A stretch of DNA of 64,000 nucleotides from Ceratodon purpureus (lineage: Eukaryota > Streptophyta > Bryopsida > Pseudoditrichales > Ditrichaceae). The notes under the pieces were generated by a model. The model did not search any database. It was given only the letters and a program-made list of their open reading frames with translations, and was not told the DNA's origin. This document shows positions 1 through 14,442 of this stretch, piece after piece. Where the stretch lies: assembly GCA_014871385.1 (NCBI GenBank), contig CM026429.1, positions 4,614,083-4,678,082 on the forward strand. The letters are read 5' to 3'. Position 1 is the first letter of the stretch, and each line of letters opens with the position of its first letter. Made by a program: the position numbers and the translations under genes.

Positions 1-1492
1 ATACTCATGTTATCTACAAGAAACAATTTTATCAAAATTAAATGTTTCAAAATGTATTTAATATAAATTTTCAAATAAAAACAAACAAAGAAAATTCATA
101 TCAAATATAGATTATACTAAAAAATTATGAAATATTTACCATAGATGAATATGACAACCAGAAACCTTATATTAGTTACCGTGCTCAAAAATTATGTTTT
201 AATTCAAAAATATGATGAAAAAACCTAAAACCGTGGAAAATCAAGAAGTAGCCACGGTTATACCCCTTCATCTTATACCAGCTATAAATCACTCAATTTT
301 AGGTATTTTTCAAAATTTTAAATTGGACTAGAAAATAGATTTCCAAACTACATTTCAGTAGTTTACCTCTACTCCAAAAAAGATCATCCCGATAGTCCAA
401 ATTGTGTTTCAGCTGTCTGTATCAAGGAATTTTTGAATATACACACGGTTTTGATCTTTTTGACTTTAGAGAGGCACCAAAATTCATGAAATTATTATTT
501 TGAGAATGTGTTAATGAGATTAAATAGATTTCTCACAACTTTACAACATGAAAAAAAAATGGATGAAAAATTGTCATTTGGATGACAGTTATGGAACTTG
601 GAAAAATGAAAACGATCAATTTTTGGTCGTTTAGGCGTTTAGGGGTTAAAGTTGCTCAAATCCAGTAATTAGTGTTTTAGAGATAAAGGAGAAATTTAAA
701 AATTAGACCTTAAAGACAAAAATGGACTATCTTAGCTTTGAATATTGATATCTCTTATTTATTTATTTGGAAGTCAACCAATTTCATCTAAAAATAGTCA
801 AATTTTACTACACTTAATCGTATAAAAGAAAAATGAATATAATCCCATGAAATCTATTGGTTTTGGACATGCATTCCATATTCACATGGTCCACCAAAGA
901 CCCAAAACCCGTCAATGCACCAAATTACTTAACCTTCACACTAGACTTCTAAGCCACGTGTACAAATCCAGTAAACAGTACCGGTTTTGCGTACTTCAAC
1001 TGTTTTGCAATACAGTAACGGTAATCAACACCCCGACGAAGATAAAAGGCTCCGATCATCTTCTAAGCTCCACTTATCAACACATACTCAAAACCGTCAT
1101 AACACCTAATCCCGCCAAAAAAACCACAAGATTACTGCATATCAGATGTACAACGCCTGTAGATAATGCCGGCTTTGGAGACTCAATAACGCGTTTGGGC
1201 TCCACTCTCTGGCAGAGCTTTCGCGTGAAGCTAGGATGCGATGTCCGGAGGAAATGCCATGATGGGAGGAATGCCAAGTGGTATTCCACGCCGCCATTGT
1301 CTGGATTCCGCCACAATTGCAATCAGGAGCCATCTGTGAAGCTCTCGCAACTTCAATTCGGAGCCAAATCTGTAGAGAAACCGGAGTCTCGGCTCAAGAG
1401 TTCAGGTGTTGGCAGCTGAAGGTTTAAGAAGTGGAAGTGGTTTGCTTCGTTCGGAGTTCGAGACATTGGGGAGTTGAAGTGGAGGCGTCAGT
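1..1492. other. AT-rich upstream spacer and 5' region of the HMCES gene
   Basis: The first 1.1 kb is very AT-rich and has no coding signal I can support. From about 1140 the base composition becomes more balanced, as expected for the promoter and 5' untranslated region of the gene that starts at 1493. A 190-codon open frame at 847-1419 has no recognisable domain and ends before the start codon, so I treat it as noncoding. A short inverted repeat (CCGTGG ... CCACGG) lies near 230-257 and has no evident role. Confidence 0.5.
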
Positions 1493-4400
1493 ATGTGTGG
1501 GAGAGCTCGGTGCACGGTGCGAGTGGACTCAGTGGGCGCTGCTTGTGGGTTTCGAGCTCCCTTGCGTGCCGTCAATGCCGACAGGTATGGTAGAATTTCA
1601 GGTATTTCTGGGTTTTGTTGATTGTGGGTTGGTTGCCTCCAGGCGCCATTGTTTGATTTGGATTTGGGTTCTCTGGTTTCATTGAATTTGAGCAGAGAAA
1701 GGTGTTGGAATTCTCAGTTTTTGGGTTTCATAACTTGTTGTGATCAACTACCAATTGCTTGAAGGCATTGGTAGTTGAGTACCATTCCACGAATTTCATT
1801 TGGGTGGGTATGTTCAGGAGCTTAGGTCGATCTAGTAACGTTCGTGGTACGACCCTAGTTTTATAGTCTCATTGCGCAATTTTGCTTGGAGGGATGTGCA
1901 TGTTTCTTCTTGTACTCCTGGTCTTTGAATCCACGGTGGGTGATATAGTGGAAATCCTCAAACGTGTGTGTGTACAGTCAGGGGATGTGATTCTATGTGG
2001 TAAGTGAAATTATGGTGGCTGGGTGTTTGCAGGTATCAACCTTCGTACAATGTGGCGCCGGGTGCACACATGCCTGTTGTCCGACATGATGGTGCTGGTG
2101 ACGCAAGGGAGCCTGTTGTGCACTGTATGAGATGGGGTCTTGTTCCTAGTTTTACGAAGAAATCAGAGAGACCAGATTTTTTCCGAATGGTAAGCTTCTG
2201 AAGTGAATCTGTGCGATTTATTTTTTGAAAGAAAGTGCAGTTGTTGCTTCTGAAATTAATTTTAGCTCGTTAGGGTTGCTGGCTCAGGAGAACTTTAAAG
2301 TAACCCTAGTGTTTTGGGGTTTATGGTTCTTGGGATTCAGTTTAACGCCAGATCAGAGTCTGTGCATGAGAAGACCTCATTTCGTCGTCTCCTGGCGAAG
2401 AATCGATGCCTCGCTACTCTCGAAGGGTGAGGGCATTCTTAAACTCGATCCTATCGCTTTTTACGAATTTCAACTCGCAGCTGACAAGAGAAAGATGTGA
2501 ATTTCAATTAATCCTGGATAAATGAACGCACTGTTAAGATGCTCATTGAATTTTAACGTTTGTGATCAAGTCTGTTTGCTTTAATTAAGGTTGTCTATGT
2601 TCTGGAGTATGTTAAATTACAAGTTTTTCTTATTCAGATTTTACGAGTGGAAGAAGGATGGCAAGCAGAAGCAGCCGTATTATGTTCATATGGAAGATGG
2701 GCATCCTCTTGTGTTTGCAGCTCTGTATGATACCTGGGAATCCCCTGAAGGTGAGCCAATTCTGAAGAAGGAAACTGTACTAATTTGAGCACTGGAGTTC
2801 AGTGAACACGCAATTGGAACATGCACGAATGGTTTGTCTTGTATAGAAATTTCTGATCAAATTCGTCTATGAATTCTGGCAGGGGAGACAATGTACACGT
2901 TCACCATCTTGACGACTCGTGCTTCTAAGCGATTGGAGTGGTTGCATGGTGCGAATTTTGAATCTGTTGCTCTTTTGTGCTTTGTATCTTTAGTTAAATC
3001 CATCTGTTTCGTAAGTGCTGCTGATTTGGTGCTCTATTGGAACACCATACGTATTTGTTGACCAATGACCTTGAACGAGCTCTAGAAATTAGGCAAATGC
3101 TATCCTTGGCAGCTGTATTTCACGCTATCACCTTGTGAATGTTTTGTAACCATGACCACGAGATCTGATATTACTGTAATGGTGTGTAGACAGGATGCCA
3201 GTTATATTGAAAAGCCAGGACGCTATTGATTCATGGTTGAATAGTGAACTATCAGAAGATTCTATTCACAAACTCACGCAGCCCTACGAATCGCCTGACC
3301 TTGTAAGTGTGAAATCAACTAGGTAGTTGTTGGGGGAACTTCGCGTGTATAACCAGTCCTGCTTATATGTGTTCTTCTATCATCAGGGGCATGCTGTCCA
3401 TACTCCTTCTATACATTCAATTGGTCTTATGAAGTTCACTGACCTGAGATATGTTTGCCTGCTTTTTCCAGACTTGGTATCCTGTCACTCCAGCCATGGG
3501 AAGACCGGCTTTCAATGGACCTGAGTGCGTTGAAGAGGTATTAAACCCATTCATTTTGATGTTGCATTTATTGGTCAGATGTAAAGAGAAAGTATCATGA
3601 TTTATTATCAAGTGTCCATAGGCGTAAGAATAAATTGCCTGTAACTTGAAGTCCTTGGTAAATTGGAGATACTCATATGCGAGGTGAGTGCAATTAGTCA
3701 AGGTTGTGATGCGCATAATCAGTTTAAAGCCATGCGTGTCGGTTCTTTGGTGTTTCGTGTCTCTAGACTCGCTATTCATGTTCTTTCTTTGGCACGGGGT
3801 ATAGATGCATCATTTACATCTGATGGGGTGCTATTCTAATGTGAGTGCATTGGAAACAGATCAAGCCGAAGGTGGCAAGCGAGAGCAAGATAGCTCAGAT
3901 GTTTGGAAAACAACTTGCGCACCAAAATACAGGCCCTGCTGATAAAGGAATGTCCCCGTCTCCTGAGAGAAGAGTGTCTCCCTATCCTAACAAAGGGATG
4001 TCTCCAAATTCTGACAAAGGGATGTCCCCGGATTTCAGAGATGGAGATTATCTTAATGAAGAGGATTTCAAAGCTTTGCTTGCAGGCATGGAGCCTGACC
4101 AGGATGTAACTAAAGCAGTGAGCCACCCTGAAGGACCTGTGGATAGAAGTAAAACAAGTGCCCTATCAAACGATAGCTCGTCCCTGAAGGAACAGCTACA
4201 TGAAGATCCTAGGCCTCACCAGGATAAGGACACAGAGACACCAGGCCCCTCCCCTCAACTCGTCAAATCAGAGGAAGAAAATCATTCACCTCATGCAAAC
4301 AAGGAAGAAGAGTCTGCCACATTAGGCAGAACGCATGGACCAACGAGTGTGAAGATCAGCCCGGTTTCCACTCCTGTGAAGCCGCAAGCCAGGAAAGCAT

Positions 4401-4534
4401 CTCCAGCTGCCAAGGACAACGATTCTAAACGCCAACGGACCACTGATACCTCCAAACTCACCTCAAAAACTGCCTTGGATGCAGGCGCCAAGCAGAAGCA
4501 AAGCAACCTTCTCGGGTTCTTCTCTAAACAGTAG
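1493..4534 (+). CDS. HMCES: HMCES/SRAP-domain abasic-site processing protein with C-terminal PIP box
   Basis: Eight exons join in frame to 455 residues: 1493-1584, 2033-2189, 2341-2426, 2638-2750, 2883-2948, 3190-3302, 3472-3537 and 3860-4534. The start is fixed by the family rule that Cys2 becomes the N-terminal nucleophile (MCGRAR). Other SRAP residues are present: Asn85 in FNARSE, Glu115 in FYEW and His171 in LHDRMP, with MRWGLVP between. The family forms a thiazolidine DNA-protein crosslink with abasic sites in single-stranded DNA at replication forks. Residues 1 to about 235 are the SRAP domain. The long tail has three KGMSP-type repeats and ends in QSNLLGFF (445-452), a match to the PCNA-binding PIP box, so fork recruitment through PCNA is likely. 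It converges with RBR downstream. Confidence 0.93.
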
Positions 4535-6665
4535 AACTGTACTGTACTGTACAGTACAGCCTGATACAGTAACAGAGCCCGAAGGCAGATGGCCTTCCTT
4601 GGTAACGTTGTACAGCACGAGCTATGATGAATCCTGGATTCTTCACAGCAATCAAATTTTTGTACAACAGGTAAAAACATTTCTGAACTACCGGTAGGTG
4701 GGCGGAAGGTGAATTCAGTTGGGGGAGATTATTACCGGCATGGCTACAATGGCACAATAGTACGTTTGAGGTTCATTTATATTTAGCGCTGTTTCTGTGA
4801 AAGGATTATGAGCTCAAATGTTAGTGCAATGTAAATAGGCCATCATTTACTTATGGTTCCGGAAATTTGTTAATACATTCTCTCAATGCAACTATGCGGC
4901 TGGATGTATTGAACATGCACTACATTTTCTACATTATGAAAGCATTATGGGATTTTATGCTTTCTATTTTAAACGCTAGAATGTGGGCAAGTCATTTCCT
5001 ACTTCGAACTGACTGATAGGTATAAAATTTGGAGTATGTTAGCATCGGCTTTATTGCCTTGGAGGGTAGAAGACTAAGGACTTTTGGTGAAGTCCCCAAA
5101 AGTTCAAATTCTCATGTCTAATGACAATGGGCCATGTGGTTTTTGAAATAGTTTTTATGACCTACATTTATCTCACATGAAAATATTTTGATTATATGGA
5201 AGTAAATTTAATCATACACAAGTTATTTTAACAACATTTATTTTTATCAAAAACCATATTTTATTAAAAGTAATAAACTTTTATCATATTGAATTTTAAA
5301 ATATAAAAAGTATACGTCATATATGTTTGCCAAATGTTTGAATAGAATTTCCATTATGTGAAAGCAACTATCAAGTTAAATGGAAAATCTGGTCAAAATG
5401 GTCATGATCGTGGTCATTGGAGGATGGTTTCTACTAGTGAAAATTGATGTGGCGGATCTACAGACACATAACCAATTACTTTGATAAAATCTTTTTAACA
5501 AAAGTGGCCTTATATAGTTTTTTAATCTCCTAGATTATTTTCAACTATTATGTCATTATTTCTTATTCAAGGATGTGTTTAATTCATGGTTCATGTAGAA
5601 TGATAATTTCTAAGTTGATTGGCATTATTCACAAAAACTTAACTTAGGTTGTTTAATAATAATTAAGAAAAAATTAAAGAATGTTTGTTGAACAATTATA
5701 GATTTGAAGAATAAAAAGAGTGCCATGTTTGAAATAATTTTATTGTTGATTTGAAATAATTTTTTAAAATTTTAAATTTGATGTATAATTGAAGATCTAA
5801 GAAGAATTGATTCACTTAAGGAAAAAATAGATAGAGAATGTCTATGTGAATTAGATGTTGTGAATAGGTTCCAAAATCATTGGAATTTTTCATAAATTAG
5901 GAGAGTTTCTATTTAAATTCTCTGGGTTTTTGGAAACGCAATATTGAATCAAAAAAAATAATAATAAGGTGATTCTCACTTCTCATGACATTTCTAGTAT
6001 GATCATTATTTTAATCAAATGGATAGAGACACTTGAGGTTAGCTGCTTATTCACAATTGGTGTGTCATGTGACAATCATCTGGAAAATGAACCTAGCAAT
6101 ATCTCATCTATCAAACCACAGGCTTCCTGGAAATTTGAATACCGGATAGTCATCTCTAATCTATAGTCGTTTGCAAAAAAAGTCTTGCAAGCCAGCGGGA
6201 AACTCATATAGCATGAAAAGATGAAAACATCAGGAGTCAGGACATAAAGTATAACTCTGGTCTTCCAGTGGACCAAACACTTTTCATATAAGAATTCATA
6301 TCATGATCGATTTCGAATTCACAGAGAATACGCACTTGAGGACTACTACCCGTGGTATTCACAGTATTCACCTGTGGTCAGAGGGTATACCTGAGAACTG
6401 TCTTGGCTGTATAACTATGGCACAAATTGTGTTACGAGAAGGCTTACCCAGATACCTGCTAGTTGATGAAACCTACGAATAAAACTATTCTAGACATGAC
6501 CGAGGCTAAAGATTCTCCAAGGAGTGCAAACGAACCATGACAAAAGTCTAAAAATCAATTTTACACCTAAATGTCGCATGGTTCTGTTTACATGAATCAT
6601 ATTCATATACATACAAAGTATGACGAATCCAAGATCCATGGCCCGCGACGCAGGATCGATATGGA
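4535..6665. other. Spacer between convergent HMCES and RBR genes
   Basis: This stretch should hold both 3' untranslated regions. Just after the HMCES stop there is a CTGTAC-rich palindromic tract (about 4536-4560). The middle part, about 5150-5950, is strongly AT-rich. I see no coding exon in it. Confidence 0.55.
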
Positions 6666-9600
6666 TTATCTATCAGATCGCGATCGCTTTGATGGAGACC
6701 ACGACCTGGGAATAGTGGGATCAGCTTTGAGCCGAATTGACTGTGAGTTTCCGTTTCCATTGAGAATGTTTAAGGTATTGGCAACCAATGAATCGCTCAC
6801 CACAGCTGCTGCTCCAAAGTCTAACCTCCCCAACCGCCTGCTTCACCATAAATTATAAAGGTCAGTAAGAATTGAAGACAAACATAGAGGAAGGTAACCA
6901 AAACGCTTGGAGAAACCAAAAAAGAAGTCAAGCACATAGTAGGCATTCTACTACGTCTAATTATTTTTATTTTAATGTATTTAAATCGTACAAAACTCCC
7001 CTCATTAAAGCCTGTAAGAAGTCACAAACCTGTTGTTCAATCGATTATTGATGTCCGTAAGATCTTTTGACGGGCTTTGGAAAGCTTGAGTACTCTCTCC
7101 AACACATGCATACAGACTTCGAGTGTGTGGAGACATGATTGAGTCGACCTGCAAACAAGAAGCTGCATCAATACAAGGGACATAGGAGCCTAGAGCCAGA
7201 CTGCTTCTCTACAGCTCAAATTAGCAGAGATTTCTTAAAAAAAAAAGTATTAAAAAGCCTCTTGTGCACCGGTGTAATGCAAGAGAGTCATTACAAGATT
7301 GACATGATTTGGCATGACGCACCAACGCATCAGATAGGAAGCAACAACCCAAAGACTGCGTTCTTCAAGCATATCTATCAACTGAACTGAACGTAAAGAT
7401 ATACCTTGTTCGATGGGAGCGGAGAGACATAAACATTATGTTTTGCGGACACCTTTTTGGGAGACATATCAGGTAGGGAAGGGAAGGTAGAAGGCCTAGG
7501 TGAAGCAGGTGCCTGAGCTGCAGCCACAAAATGCCAAGGACATGTTCATTGTCAACACCAGTCTGGGCACAAACCAGAAGACTTGCCAAATTGAGAATCA
7601 CACCTCTAAACTGAATGACATACTAACGAGCTGGACTGGAATATCGACGAGGTCATGCTTCGTCAAACCTGACACCTACCTTGACTACTGCAGACTGGGC
7701 TTGTTGAAGTTGGTTAAACAGGAAAAAGGATCACTCAACAGGCTTCAGACCAGGCCTCCCAGCTAAAATTCAGAACTCAAGAGAGCCCTGCACTTAAAAG
7801 CCTGGTAATGTCAGATAAGGCTCTTGTGGTGAAGACATCACTAGAGGATATTCACTTTGCAAGCAGCAGAGGAATAGCTGAGGAGGCTCAGTTGTATTCA
7901 TGCATCAGGAAATAGGTCCTAATTGAACTGTTGTCTCTAAAAGTGCCAAAACTGTTGCTATTTCTCCGAAGTTGAAACTAAAGAAACCACCTTACAGGTT
8001 TGGAAAATTCCATGAGAGGGAAAAGGTATGCGAACATTTTACAAGCAAAACACCACGTTGGGGACACTTGCAATGACCTTGGCACAAACGCTTCTTGGTT
8101 GAAGGAATGACCACTGATTCAGAAAGCAGAAGATGAACTGGCTATTAGTGTTTTGCAAGACTATTGTGAACTTCACGCAGCCCCTATCGTCCCAACAAGA
8201 ACAAGATCGCTTACAGGAACATCAGAAGTGAAATAATGAACATGGATTTGAACCGCACCCTGGTTTTTGTCTTCAGGGACAGCAATGTTGTTTGGAACTG
8301 ACGGACCAGCATTTGAACCCATGTGCAGTAAGAAGGATTTTGTTGAAGGAACAAAAACTTCGTTATAAAATTTGATTATGTCCCCCGTCTCTTGTCCTGC
8401 TTTCTGCATAGTGTTGAAAATACATATTCAGCATGACTGGAAGTTAGACAATCAATAATTGGTAATCTCCAAAACATGTTCAAGCAACATTGCACAACCA
8501 AGTTCTCAAGACGATCATCTGACCCACAACGGACAGATCACAGGTACGTACCCCAGGCTTTGTGACATCCAGGAGGACGTTACGGAATACGTTCGGTTTG
8601 CACTGCGGCTGCTTTCTGTAATGGTAAACAATATCTCGAAAAGTAACATTGGATTTGCTGACCTGCAAGCTCAATAGAACACAACATTTTCATTCAAACA
8701 TATGTGCAAGTTCACCGTGAAATGAAATTGAATCAGCAGAACTAATTGCTATGAACCAGCAAGGAGAACTCACCCAAACAAAGTACACTCGCAACAATTT
8801 ACTTACCTTGCAGATGCCATAGAGACAGCAGAGTACGACTTGGTCGATGTGCCGATTGAAAAAAAGAATCGTTTCATGATTCAGAGCATGTCGCAAGGCG
8901 CGGAACACATGTTCCTGAACCTGTTGGGACTGTTGTAGACGGTCACACAAGTTTCGTATCCGAACAGCGGCCAGCTTCATCACCTGGCAAGACATTCAAG
9001 CAAGTACTGGTATGTTTTAGATCACAAAACATCACTAATTCAACAATTATTAGGCTAATCTATCAACTGAAACCCCTCCACGAGATAACAGAGAGGCAAG
9101 AGTCCTTGCAGGAACAGAGTGCACAATGGTAACAACGGCGTTGGCAAAGATTATTAACACTAGGTGGAACAAAGAACATCTTAGGGTAAGGCACAAATAA
9201 GTGAGCCGACCCCAACATGCTCACCACCACCAAAATGTCATCGAGAGACTCGTTCTCAGATGGTGTCTTCTGTCCTGTACATTAGGATACAGGTACCGCC
9301 ATATCCTTATTTGTTCCACTAATTTACTTGCTGAACATTCGAAACAAGAATAACCGGACACTATCCCCTTAGAAAAAAATGTACTTCCCGCATATTAACT
9401 CGATGTACGAGCAAAACTTCTCCTGACCAAAGAATGATCATACACGGTTTGGTCACTCAAAAGATGTCAAGTAGAACTACAAGACCCTTTGTCTGCTGCA
9501 TCAACAGCTGAGTCGACATGTCTACCTTCTGAAAAAAAACATTGATAGCAGTCTCCGCACACGTTTCACCTCCAGCGTGAGGGTTCGGTCTTTGTGGACT

Positions 9601-12600
9601 GCATAGTTAACAGTTACTGTGAGAGGCAGATTAGGCCACAAAACTGCGAGGACTTGAACTACATGATATACAGGATACAAACGCTAAACAGATACATCAG
9701 AAGGAAAATTGTTGCCAACATCGAAATAGAAGGTTAAAGGTACTTCTGAACAGATATAACCACGTAAAAACTACGAAAGAAACACAGCGACTGGAGTTGA
9801 TCCCGACGAACACGTAGACTACCTTGATCAAGATGACTTGACTCTCAGTAATGCACGATAAAGAAGCAACTGCACATATCAACATGCAAGAACCACAAAG
9901 GATAAAAAGCAAGCATACCTCGCAAAGGCAGATAATAGCAGTGGTGGCATTTGACTCCTCTTCGAAGGAGAATTAAATGCAGCAAATGCAGAAGGGCGTC
10001 TCCCTGGTGACATGAAACTCGTATTCACGGCTTGCTCTGCACTAACAGCTGCGGCACTTCCATTAGCCTTAACAGGTGCAGCTGACCCTTGATGAGGTGG
10101 TGAGACTGCAGCCTCCACTGGTTCTCCTGAAGACCGAAGAGGTGAATGAGATAAGCACGAAAAGACTAAGTAAATTTCTGAGAACATCGTGCTCATCAAA
10201 ACCTGAGGTGCCTAACAAGTATAAAGAAATTTCAGCACAATAATTCTGGTAGGCAATGAAAAACAGAAACAATAAACTCAAAGATGATGCCGAAGAGAAT
10301 GAAATGCTCCCATACTACTGCAATAAACACATATCCTCACCTGATGGATCACCAGCTTTGAAACCTCCAACAGGGGCATCCGCGGAAGCTGATGGGGGGT
10401 GATACTGTGATCTGAGGGCATCTAAACATGGCATGGGATCTGCCATCAAGTTTAAGCGATTGATTTCCGACGCAAGCTTCGGCTTTGAAATTATAAGAGA
10501 GTCATACATAGAAGAGCCCTTCTCCCACGCCATACTTTCCAAAATTCTCTCTTCGATAGAATTCAAATGCCGTTTCAGCTCACGAGGAAGACTCTCCTCA
10601 TGCCGAACAAAGTTTTCAATAACTTTACTTAAATCAAAAGCGGTTATCCCTGTTGGCTCTAATACGGCAGGAAAGGTCATAGTCACAGTTTTGTGACTTG
10701 CGAGAACTAATTCTGCTGAGCATGCAAGCATGCAGCGATGAAACCGCTCATTAGAGAGAAAAGTAAGATGGTGAGAGCGTAATCGCTGAGCTTCAGCCTT
10801 ACAAATAGTCCCAAGAGCTTTGTAATACAACTTCAAGGCTTCTAACCTGCGCTGATCAGCCCATAGATTGTCCATACTTCCTGTTTCTCTAGCTCCTCGC
10901 CAATTTCTTGCCTGGAAAATGGCTCCTAATATTACATCCGCTCTATACTTAACATCAGATGCAATATTACGGTCACCTGACTGAAAGTACTTCTGCAAAT
11001 CAGGGGAAGGCTCAGCTGGCAGAGGTGCAATAACTGTGCGAAGCCATTTAGCAGTCGTCATTGTGATACTAACAGGTGTAGGAGGGGGTTTACAGCTGTT
11101 AGTAGCAGGTAGACCTTGACTTTTTGGAGGCGATGAGCAGGGTGAATTGCATGGTGATGAAGGGGATGCAGCTGAGGATACTGCGGGGCCCTGCCCTGGT
11201 GAAGATATGGTGTCGTGCTTTCTCTGCCAGAAGTAAACGATCTGAGAATCAGAATACCGTCAACCTACACTAAAGAGGAAGTACTGTAGCCAGTGATTGT
11301 TAAAGTTTTAAAATAAGAAAAACCAAAATTATTCCCAGTAAACCAGAATCACAATTTGAGTAACAAAACAAAGTGAGCAGTTTCCTCTTCTTAAAGAATC
11401 AAATATTTGGACCCACCTAAATCTATGACTGAAAAGACAGGCAAAGTTAAGCCACATAACATTTCATTACCAAAAAAAAAACGAACGAATGCATAGATAA
11501 GTATCAATAACGCTAAATGTACGATGTGGCGATGACTTCAGAGTAGAGCATTACCTTTACTCCAGAAACACTTGGCGTACTGCCACTCGACACAGCACCT
11601 ATTAGACTATCTTCGCCATTAATGAACATTCTCTCGTCCAGTTCTCCTCGAGAACAATGCCATTCACTGTAATCGTTCTCCAAGATGAGGAGATTTGAAG
11701 ATATTTTATCATCCTTCATTAAGTCCTCAAAGTACGCTATGCCATCTGCAAAATTTTGAATGATTAGAGATATACAGAAAACCTCGGCAACTATTTGCTC
11801 AGTACAGACGTGTTCAACAAACAGCAGACAAATGTACATATAAATGATGAAGTTCAAGAATATGAATGAAAGACAGCATCAAGCGCACCTGAATTGATCC
11901 CAGAAATTTGAGGCATATTGTCGGCACTGATCTTAGACGGAGGACTTTTCATAAGATCTTCCAACATTTCATTGAGTTTCAGAACCATACAGGAAACATC
12001 CTCCTCTGCGGCATTGTACAGGTAGCAGAGCGATCCAACCAGATTGACCCCTTCTGAACTCCTTTTTGCTGTTTTGAAAACATACGAACTGTCAGATGGA
12101 AGTATCCAGAACCAACAAAGTGACAAAATCTTCTACAGCAGCAAAACATCACTTAGACAACCAGTTGAAAAGGTAGACACTATACCAAACTTCAATTTGT
12201 CGTCGAAGGAAAACCTTCTCCAAGAGAGTGGTGTATGTATGATCAAGACTATCTGCAAACGTCATGGGTTACAAAGATCAGCCACCGAACAGGAAAGAAA
12301 CATGTGATAAGCCCAAGAAAATGTCTAAAAGTGCATATGCAAAGTATGATATTAACGATTGATAAAGGGGCAAGACTTCAAGAGACACTGAAAGACATGC
12401 ACAGCTCAACACCACGTAATCGTTATATTTGGAGCTACGTATGGACAACATGTAACGATTTCATATAACTATTATCACAACACTCGAAGAGAATTAGGGA
12501 CAGGTATGAAGGATTCCGTACAATAACAGCCAAGAGACCATTGGTGCAAGTGACGAGGTCAGTGAAGTGGCTAAGCACGTGCATCCGCAACGCTAGAAAA

Positions 12601-14442
12601 AGCATCCAACCGAATCGCATGTGGACCGGAGGAGCCGCATCCTGACTGCCTCCTAAACAGAACCCATTACCACTTCCAGTCTGGGTTTCAGGGAAAATGA
12701 AAAGATGTTGATAAATCCTTTTATAATAACTGCACGCATGATACGACAGTTTTACAACATCAGATTAATTGAGCACAATAATAATAACAAGGTGGGTTTT
12801 CGAAGGTCTAGTCAGTAGATACGGATAGTTGCAGAAAGAATTCCAACTCTTCAAGTTTTGCTCAATCACGTAAGTGTGTAGTTATGTGAGTGCATAGAAA
12901 CTTACTTGTAAAGTACCATGAGGTGGACAAAATTGGCTTGAACTTCTTTCACCTGTGCGCACAACCACAACATGATATGTCACCTCTAGTGTTCAACTGT
13001 AACTACAGACCACATGGTGAACTATATTCTAAATCAATACTTTACCTGGAGTCGTCTCTCCCAATCTTCTCCATACAGAGACTTAAGCGTTGGACCAGCC
13101 TTTGCAAGGAACTGAGGAAGTTCCTTAAAAAATTCAACCACGCTGTCACCATCAACACAATACTTTTGATAAGAATCGAGTAGGGCAACAGTTTAATAAC
13201 TCCACTTGATGCTCAACGTCAGATTCAGAACATCTCAGGATATTCTGACATACAAATTAAGTGAGGTTCAATAAATGCTAGAAGTAGAAAATGTAAAAAT
13301 AAATATGTAAACATAACTGCTAAATAAATGTCCGATTCTTCATGTCAAGAAGGAAATACTCACCTCAATTTCGTCTCTCGCAAAAGCTGTGAAAAAGTGA
13401 AGCCAGGTACAGCATTTCCTGATCTATCCCCTCCTCCGGAAACTCCAGCACTTAATCTTCTCACGACATAGAGCACACAAGCACTCCACAGTCGCTCTGT
13501 TTCCTCCACCTATTAACATAAATACAAAATCTCTAGCGCTCAACTTAAGAAACTAATCCATCGCACAAAGAATTCAGAAAAATTTGGGCTGACTTACAAA
13601 TTCAGTCAAAGTGCAAAGCAAATCCAAGCGATATCTCCTTACAATTCTAATAGATCCAAAAGTAGAAACCAAGTGCAATGAGCTGGATAGCTTACTGTTC
13701 CTGTCCCAATAGTATTAATATTGGCCTTCAGTAGGTACTTGCTTGCTCTGAACAACCGAAGTGCTTCTTGTGTTGTGCCATCGTTCAGGCAAAGACCAAC
13801 CTACAAGTAAGAATATATCACAAGTTACACGTTTTGAACACTTGACTACCTGTAATATGTCTGTAATATCTATTTAAGAAAACTTTCGCCACGCAGACAA
13901 GTCATCAGGTAAAACGAAATCGTCCATTCTCAATGATGTGCTCAACATTCTGTGGTAAAACGCACAGATGATTCGTTAAGAACCTATTATTAAGGTTGTG
14001 CATGGTTCTTAGAAAACCTCCCAATACAACAAAAAGATGATTGAGCATGGTTATGACCACTTAGTAAAGTAAATCGAATCCATGGCGAAAACACGGGGTT
14101 TCTTATCAGGAAGAATCTCACCTCACATCGGCTTCTAAAACGTGTTTCTAAGGCCTCCAAGAACTTGTCCGAGTTACTTTTGGTTCTTGATTTGGTGTCG
14201 GAACCATTTGTGCTAGGCCCTCCTATCTCCCCTTGTCGAGGTTGGCTATTAGGCTGGCTATCAGGTTGGCCGTTAGGTTGGCTGCCAGTATCAATGTCAT
14301 CGTCTATATTCTCCACCTTGCACGGTCTTAAAGGTGACCTTCTCTTCGGTTGAGAGTTTTCAGACTTAAGAGGAGACTGCGCCTCCTTAGTCTCTCTACT
14401 CAAAGTATCACCATTTAAATCAATGCCCCGACCTTCAGGCAT
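6666..14442 (-). CDS. RBR: Retinoblastoma-related protein (RBR), complete, 19 exons
   Basis: Exons in coding order: 14122-14442, 13696-13800, 13364-13509, 13046-13142, 12906-12952, 12671-12729, 12522-12652, 12191-12252, 11889-12088, 11555-11745, 10341-11223, 9919-10126, 9526-9598, 8807-8983, 8552-8662, 8215-8403, 7405-7512, 7030-7148 and 6666-6837. They join in frame to 1132 residues. Residues 1-107 are a disordered lead rich in Ser/Pro; the N-terminal cyclin-like fold follows ([28 protein letters not shown]). Pocket A starts near [10 protein letters not shown] (508) and pocket B spans about 830-980 ([30 protein letters not shown]). The C-terminal region has [11 protein letters not shown] and YACVGEST and ends in a basic SPSKRSRSD tail. 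Many Ser-Pro sites suit CDK control. The pocket binds E2F and LxCxE proteins to restrain S phase. Exon 8 needs a GTTTGG donor to keep frame. The start is the first Met of the in-frame N-terminal exon. Confidence 0.95.

Noticed and set aside
847..1419. 190-codon plus-strand open frame before HMCES
   Set aside because: No domain, no fit to HMCES, ends 70 bases before the SRAP start codon; better read as promoter/leader.
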